Assembly (NCBI RefSeq): GCF_905220565.1
Contig: NC_059416.1
Coordinates: forward strand, 9,052,001 to 9,116,000
Direction: 5' to 3'
Origin: Melitaea cinxia
Lineage: Eukaryota > Arthropoda > Insecta > Lepidoptera > Nymphalidae
DNA length: 64,000 nt
Under the pieces are notes generated by a model. The model was given only the letters and a program-made list of their open reading frames with translations. It did not search any database and was not told the origin of the DNA. Both the position numbers and the translations under genes were made by a program. Below are positions 57,886 to 64,000 of the stretch, piece by piece; the stretch's first letter is position 1, and every line of letters begins with the position of its first letter.

Positions 57886-58795
57886 GGATAGACTGTGAAC
57901 TCATAAGGCCGGCGCTCTGATAATTTCGTTAGTGTCAAACATAAGAAATCATTGATAACACTATTAATCAGTTACGAAATTGTATGCTTAATGAAAGTAC
58001 TTGTTTATTTATAAATAAAAGGAAAATTATAACGTCATTGTTATTTATAGGTTAACTCGATACGCCTGAAGAATTTTTAATTTATCCGTAAAATCGAACG
58101 TGTTGAATTTGGATGCACCATTTACTTTCATCAAACACACATCTCCGTTACTAATTCACAGTAAACATATTCATCACTAATATATTAATATTTTCACTAA
58201 TAACAAGAACGCACAAACGAAAAATTCAAAGCGAATTACCTACTACTATTACGAAATTACTCTGTGGAATTTTGCGATTATGCGACCGTGTCAAAAATCA
58301 TAATAATTGTAAAAACGGTATCGAATTGATTTGTCAGGTTTTTCTTGCTGTTCCTACTGTCATTGTTAAATCGACCAATGTTAAAAACAATTTTTTTTTC
58401 GTATTCGATTATATAATATCCTACTGTCATGGCTAACATTTTGTTAGCAATTTTAGGCAGAAAAAAGTAATTTTTCATAAAAGGCCCGTCGTCGATTCGC
58501 GCGAAGCGCTGATATAGTATATATGACGGTGGGTTTTCCAATTGAAGCGGATTTAAATTGAATTATGATTTATGTCTTTTTCAAATACTTTAAAATACTT
58601 CGTAATAGGTTCTGCAGCATTTTTGGCAACAAATTCTTGCTGTCAAAAAGAATGCTAGAACCCTACTTACCTAGCCTTCCCTTTCTTTTTGCTTGTTTCT
58701 ATTGTTATTATAATTATCCTACTTAATTTTTATAAATTGTAAACCAGAAAAGGGAAAAATTTCTTTATTTCTTTCTAATATTATTTCTTTAATAA
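57886..58795. other. intergenic stretch, nothing assigned
   Basis: AT-rich sequence between the hAT remnant and the Helitron upstream of UBLCP1. An 87-codon minus frame at 58278-58541 has no family features. Confidence 0.4.
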
Positions 58796-58983
58796 TCTAT
58801 AAAAAAATAAATTAATGTTGCTAAGCGCATAACTCGAGAATGATTCGACCAATTTGGCTAGTTATTTTTTTATATGTTCCATAAGGCCCACGGAAGGTTA
58901 TAATGTAAAAAAAATATAAAAAAATTGCTTTAATTATTTTCACTATTAAATTTTTTACAGATAAAGTCTGTCCGGGCAGCTAG
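58796..58983 (+). mobile_element. short Helitron, fourth family
   Basis: TCTATAAAAAAATAAATTAA start; ends GTCTGTCCGGGCAGCTAG before T. Lies about 190 bp before the UBLCP1 start codon. Confidence 0.65.
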
Positions 58984-59171
58984 TTATTTATAAATATTAT
59001 AAAACGTAAATTAAAACTTATTCTTGAATATCCTACATTTGTTTATTATAAACCGTTATCGTCACTTTCACCAATCTTGAACAATAAATCCCTAATGTCA
59101 AAATTAGATTGTTTATGTGTCACATGCCAGTGTCAATAAGTTCACTTTTTTTTCCACAAATTTAATGGAAA

Positions 59172-62100
59172 ATGTGTGATTTAAACGATAATCCAATCAA
59201 ATTAAGTGTTAAGTGGAATGGCAAAGAATATGAAATGCCGGAATTATCTCCGTCAGATTCGGTAGCGATGTTAAAAATCGCCATCGAAAATGCGACTGGT
59301 GTACGACCGGAAAGACAAAAACTTCTTAATGTTAAGTTTCAGGGTAATTATATTCAATTATTTGTCACAAATTTTCAATTAAAATTTAAAGTTTTACAAC
59401 TATATTTCTTTTACTATGTCATTACAATTTACTACCATGTGCTACTATAACACAAAGACATTGTGGAAAGCACTTAACATTTTTGCATTTTTATATATTT
59501 ATGTAACTGTAATCATTAACTAGTTTATCATATGTTGAAAGATATTAATTATAATATGAATCATTTCATCTAAAAGTAAACATTTGTTTTAAAATTACTT
59601 CCTATTCAGATCTTAAAAAACTTACACTGAGATTTGTTATAACATTTTATTTTCTATATTACTTTGTAACAAAATCTTAATTTTTTTTTTCAAGAAATCA
59701 TATATAAACATCACTCCTGACTGCTTTTATACTTAAGAGCCATTTCACAAAAATCGGTAACAATCCCCGAAATTGTAATATTAAGACGTCGTTAATCTCA
59801 GTGTTGGATGCAATAATGTAATTTATAGTCTTGAAATATAACAAAGCAACCTTTGTTGTAGTCCATAGTCGGATCAGAATTTTGATTTATATTATGTGTA
59901 TAAAATTATTAACCTTTTCATCAGCCTCCTCCCTAGGTAAACGGTCGCAATGTATAATTTGAAGTCATACTTTTCAATAACCTCTACGTTGAAACCATTT
60001 TAAAGAAATATCATAATATGTGGAATATAATTTTGTTGCACACTATCATAGATTTTTATTCCATTTGTATCTCTATTAAACGATAAAAAAAATTTAAAGT
60101 TACGAATATTTTCCAAATAAGTACAATTTTAAAAGCGATATTTCTCTTAGAAAACTAAGAAATTTTAACGAACTATCTTCATCAAAGTAGACTTACATCA
60201 TTAAGGAATACAAAAAAAAATAATTAAATTAAATAAATTAAAAGATAGTATATATTACCACGCATTAAGCCCAGTAAATCAGTCGAGCGCTAGCGCTCTT
60301 AGAGGTAAGGTCCACGCCAAATTCTGCGCAGCCGTCTCTTTCGCTCACACGCGCCAAGCGCCTGTTGTTATAGCGGATAAACCGCATTTGATACTTTCAT
60401 AATAAAATATATATAAAATAAACATATCATGGAAATGACTGTAAAATAATATAATGATAATTTCTGTAAACAAATGTATAATTTAATTTTCTTTTCTCAC
60501 ACTATCAATACAAATAGGCATTTCAATCTGTTTGTCTTGTTATTTGATAATTAATATGTTTGTCGGTGTCGATGTCATAAAATGCTATTTTATTCATATC
60601 GTAAATATTAGATACATTCGTAAACTGAAAAAACTAAATCTAAAAAAATTGTTTCATAAAATTAATTTTTTATTTTTATTTTAAATTTATTGACTGTTGT
60701 TATATAACATACTTGAAATTTTTAACAAATTAATTATGTAAAAAACATTTTATACCATAGTTATTAATTTTTATTATACATTAGAAAATGATCAAGATGG
60801 TCTTTTGGTTGTCACACTATACTTACTAGCACAAAGATCGCGCGGCTCGTACGATTCGCGCGATGCGACCAAATTTACCTAAACTTGCAGAGCGTAAAAT
60901 TGTGAAATGGCTCTTAAATAATTGCTCTTACTAATAAATGCAAATCAAGTTTCAACGCACCTTTCTAGGCAATAGAAATAGTATCATATACAGACTTCTT
61001 TATTTCATTCATTAGGTAACTTCATAGTCGATATAGTTATTTTTTTTTAAAGATTAATTTATAATTACATGCATATAAAATGACTATTCAATAGTGCTTT
61101 TGAATCCTACTTGGATAAACTAATTTTGATTTGGACTTGCTCAACTCAGGTAAGGTAGCGACAGACAATTGCACATTGTCGGACTTGAATCTAAAGCCGA
61201 ACCTCAAGATAATGATGATGGGCTCTCTAGAGGAAGCAATAGAAGGTGCCAGAACTAAACCAGATATCGGTGACGAAGTAATTAATGACTTAGACATAGA
61301 GGAAGAAAATGTTGATATCGAAAATCAGGAGGTATAAAGTTGGAGAATACATTTTATAACAAGAAACTTAATATTTGATCTTTATATGTACATTTTAACA
61401 TTTTGTAAAAAATAGTTCCTACATCTATATAGACCTATTTTCTATTTTTTTTTACACACTGCTGTTATAACTTATCATTCATAAAAAATATTTTTCTGTT
61501 TATTTAACGTAAATCACTGTGTAAGTACGAAGTTAATGTTAAAAACACACCAAATTTAATTTTATGACATATCTTTAAGTAAAAAATTAAAAATTAATGT
61601 TACTTATATATTCAACAAACAAATAATAAGTGCAAATAATGCTATGAGTGTTGCTTTTAGAGTGATACTAGCCGACCTAGCTCATGTTGTTCTGCCATAT
61701 AAATTACTAATCTACGGTATGATATATTTTTTACGATCCTATATATGAGAATCGATTAAAACAAGAATCATCCAAACTAGTACAACCGGTAATAAATTAT
61801 GAGGTATAATACAATGTAGGTTAACAAAAAAATAGTCAATTTAATCTCATTATTAGATATGAGTCAAAAACAACTCTTCAGATTTCGATTAAGTTTAAAT
61901 CTATCCAGTAAAATCATTATCATCATCATCATTACAGCCTATACAGTCCTAGCTGGACATAGGCCTCCACAAGTTTACGCCAAAAATAGCATGAACTCAT
62001 GTGTGTTGCCCATAGTCAACACGCTGGGCAGGCGGGTTGGTGACCGCAGTACTGGCTTTGTCGCAACGAAAACGCTGCTGCCTGTCTTCGGCCTGTGTAT

Positions 62101-64000
62101 TTCAAAGCCAGCTGTTGGATGGTTATCCCGCCACCGGTCGGCTTTTTAAGTTCCAAGGTGGTAGTGGAACTGTGTTATCCCTTAGTCGCCTCTTACGACA
62201 CCCACGGGAAGTGAAGGGGTAGCTACATTCTTTAGTACCGTAGCCACACAGTAAAAGGTACTGAGGAAACATACATTAAAAAGATACAGTCAAATTGAGA
62301 GCTCCTCCTTTTTTAAGTTAGTTAAAATGTCATGAAAATTGGTTAAAACCGGTTTTTGGAGGAGTGCTACTACAGATACGCACATTTTGTTTCGTACGTT
62401 TCTCTTAATATTAACTTAGTACTGAGCATAAGATAAATTAATATTAAAAATTCGATTTAAATAAAAATCATAGTAAGTTTTTTAAGGATAATTATTGTCC
62501 TTGATATAACTTGTATATAAATAAGTTTTTAAATTTCTAAGGCCACTAACACTACCCTGCTCCTTATTGTTATTTTACCGTTGCCATTCTTGTTCATTAC
62601 CAAGGAGCTTGCCTTATACATATATTATATGGCCTTAATATCGGAAACTAAAAATGACCCGCACAAAACATGCTAAATATCCTATTTTTCATATAAATCA
62701 TAGTATTTTATAATACACACATTAGCTTTAAGAAATGTCAATTTTATTCCAGGTCTACTTATCAAAAATAAACAAGAGAGTGAGAGATTACAAAATTAAT
62801 TTATTGAATGAACCTCGGCCCGGAAAGAAGTTGTTAGTTTTAGATATAGACTACACGTTGTTTGACCACAGATCTGTTGCTGAAACTGGTAAGAATTTTC
62901 TCATATTCTAAATATATTGTCAAAAATTTCATAAAAATAATACATCAGTGCAATCTAAGGAAAATAAATGTGTGGTGTCGTTGGACACCAGATAGGAACG
63001 AAGTTCCTTATTACATAAATATTAATTTCAAGTTGTAGTCGAGCTAAAGAAAATAACTATTACACTAAAGTTACTATAACGATTTTATCATATGCATATA
63101 TTAATTTATGATTGTTAGCCAATAGTATTATACTCGTATTATGATTGTTATAAGTCTGTAAAAATCAATGTAAATAACCTGACTAAGTATCAAAACTTAG
63201 TCAAAACATACCCATATAAGGTAATTTGTATTTTTTGTTTTTTAGGTTATGAGCTAATGCGACCATTTCTACACGAATTTCTAACATCAGCATATGAAGA
63301 TTACGATATAGTAATATGGTCAGCGACAGGAATGAAATGGATCGAAGAGAAAATGAAACTGCTCGGTGTAGCGACACACCAAGATTATAAAATAATGTTC
63401 TATCTAGACTACCTAGCTATGATAACTGTACACACAGCTAAATATGGAACTATTGACGTAAGTATGACCCCTTACTCGTTTTTATTAGAGAGTAGCTCAA
63501 CCTTATAGAAGATGACCGAAAAATAATAATGCTCTTAGTAACATTTAGTTCGAAATTTTAAGTTTTGTTAATCAGTTTTGTCGATTACTTTAAGAGCTAC
63601 AGTTAAATATTGCTGCTATCAAGTATTGTTGTGTTCCCATGGCAAGTAAGTTAGCCAGATTTTCCATGGATGCGCTGTGCCGATAGTAGGGGTGGGATCC
63701 TGGTGTAGGAGGCCTCTATAGGCTACGACGACCATCAATATGATATTAAACGAAGTCCTCGATTACTATTTGCATTAAAAAAAATGAAATACAAAAGTTC
63801 GCTTTATTATTTTTTCTCTTGATTATGAAATGGTCTTAATTCTAGTGTTCTGCTTTTTTTTCTGCAAAATGTATACCTGTCTGTGTATTGCCAGACCTCA
63901 GAATTTAATTCAGTATTGAGCCATTGAGTAAGAAATTTATTTACTAAAATTATTTTCCAGGTAAAGCCTCTAGGCGTCATTTGGGGTAAATACCCGCAAT
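59172..64000 (+). CDS. UBLCP1: UBLCP1: ubiquitin-like domain CTD phosphatase 1 (3' end beyond window)
   Basis: Nuclear phosphatase family that dephosphorylates proteasome (and RNA polymerase II CTD) targets. Exons: 59172-59343, 61150-61331, 62753-62888, 63246-63457, 63961 onward. The visible part codes for about 247 residues with matching phases. Residues about 5-80 are a ubiquitin-like domain (PERQKLLNVK, LKPNLKIMMMG), then an acidic linker, then the phosphatase domain with DIDYT at residues 149-153 (the DxDxT catalytic motif, first Asp the nucleophile), LFDHRSVAETG, HEFLTSAYEDYDIVIWSAT, MKWIEEKM and AMITVHT. The family is about 320 residues, so roughly a quarter is missing. Start: ATG 59172; another ATG at 59165 is out of frame and stops after four codons, overlapping the true start (a minimal upstream ORF). 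Confidence 0.93.
59737..60913. mobile_element. TTAA-flanked inverted-repeat element in UBLCP1 intron 1
   Basis: GAGCCATTTCACAA at 59737 and its exact complement ending at 60913, with TTAA on each side (59733-59736, 60914-60917). 1,177 bp, no ORF. Two GC-rich islands (GAGCGCTAGCGCTC palindrome near 60284; GATCGCGCGGCTCGTACGAT near 60836) stand out. Confidence 0.75.
61928..62255 (-). mobile_element. internally deleted RTE derivative
   Basis: Complete short element in UBLCP1 intron 2; tail (ATG)n at 61916-61930 on the reverse strand. Mini-ORF starts MSSCYFWRKLVEAYVQ. Confidence 0.75.
63615..63740 (+). mobile_element. degraded LINE/SINE 3' fragment
   Basis: TATCAAGTATTGTTGTGTTCCCATG and GGCCTCTATAGGCTACG recall the 2381-2672 element. 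In UBLCP1 intron 4. Confidence 0.35.

Noticed and set aside
58278..58541. 87-codon minus-strand ORF as a gene
   Set aside because: No family motif, no splice partners and no supporting upstream or downstream signals.

Overview
The window reads as AT-rich insect nuclear DNA, most likely from a moth or butterfly (Lepidoptera). The reasons are short exons with GT/AG introns, a myrosinase-1-like family 1 glycosidase cluster of the kind found in Lepidoptera, and dense repeats of familiar lepidopteran types (RTE LINEs and internally deleted derivatives, tRNA-derived SINEs, Helitrons ending in CTAG, mariner, piggyBac-like, hAT). No bacterial operon, CRISPR array or rRNA is visible. All host genes found lie on the plus strand.

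Layout. 1-3919: Helitron modules, LINE and SINE fragments. 3920-15020: the 3' part of a DC-STAMP-domain gene (DCST1/2, 'sneaky' type) in 14 exons joined by splice sites and phase. It codes for about 1,111 residues, of which about half form an unusual lysine-rich C-terminal tail. 15021-23921: repeats, including a Helitron with about seven 283-bp modules and a three-level nest (pogo-like inside piggyBac-like inside a dispersed repeat). 23922-53930: three tandem, six-exon GH1 beta-glucosidase/myrosinase-like genes (A, B, C). Each starts with a 23-nt exon encoding the first half of the signal peptide and has a shared upstream block with a GATA-type motif. 53931-59171: LINE, Helitron and hAT remnants. 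59172-64000: the 5' part of UBLCP1 (ubiquitin-like domain plus CTD phosphatase), running off the window.

The GH1 cluster is the main biological story. Copy A is an intact 507-residue secreted enzyme model. Copy B has every exon intact but carries a 3,237-bp RTE retrotransposon in exon 3, with a perfect 9-bp target duplication and an intact 986-residue endonuclease/reverse transcriptase ORF. Copy C has a 20-nt frameshifting deletion in exon 3. B and C also lack the Trp of the glucose-binding HWD motif. Exon 5 of A and B is far more alike than their exon 4, which suggests gene conversion.

The RTE element appears to be the parent of at least nine short elements in the window. These join its 5' UTR and start codon to its 3' end and keep a mini reading frame with the parental first and last codons. 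All coordinates were worked out by hand from the sequence. Family names are recognition calls, not database hits.
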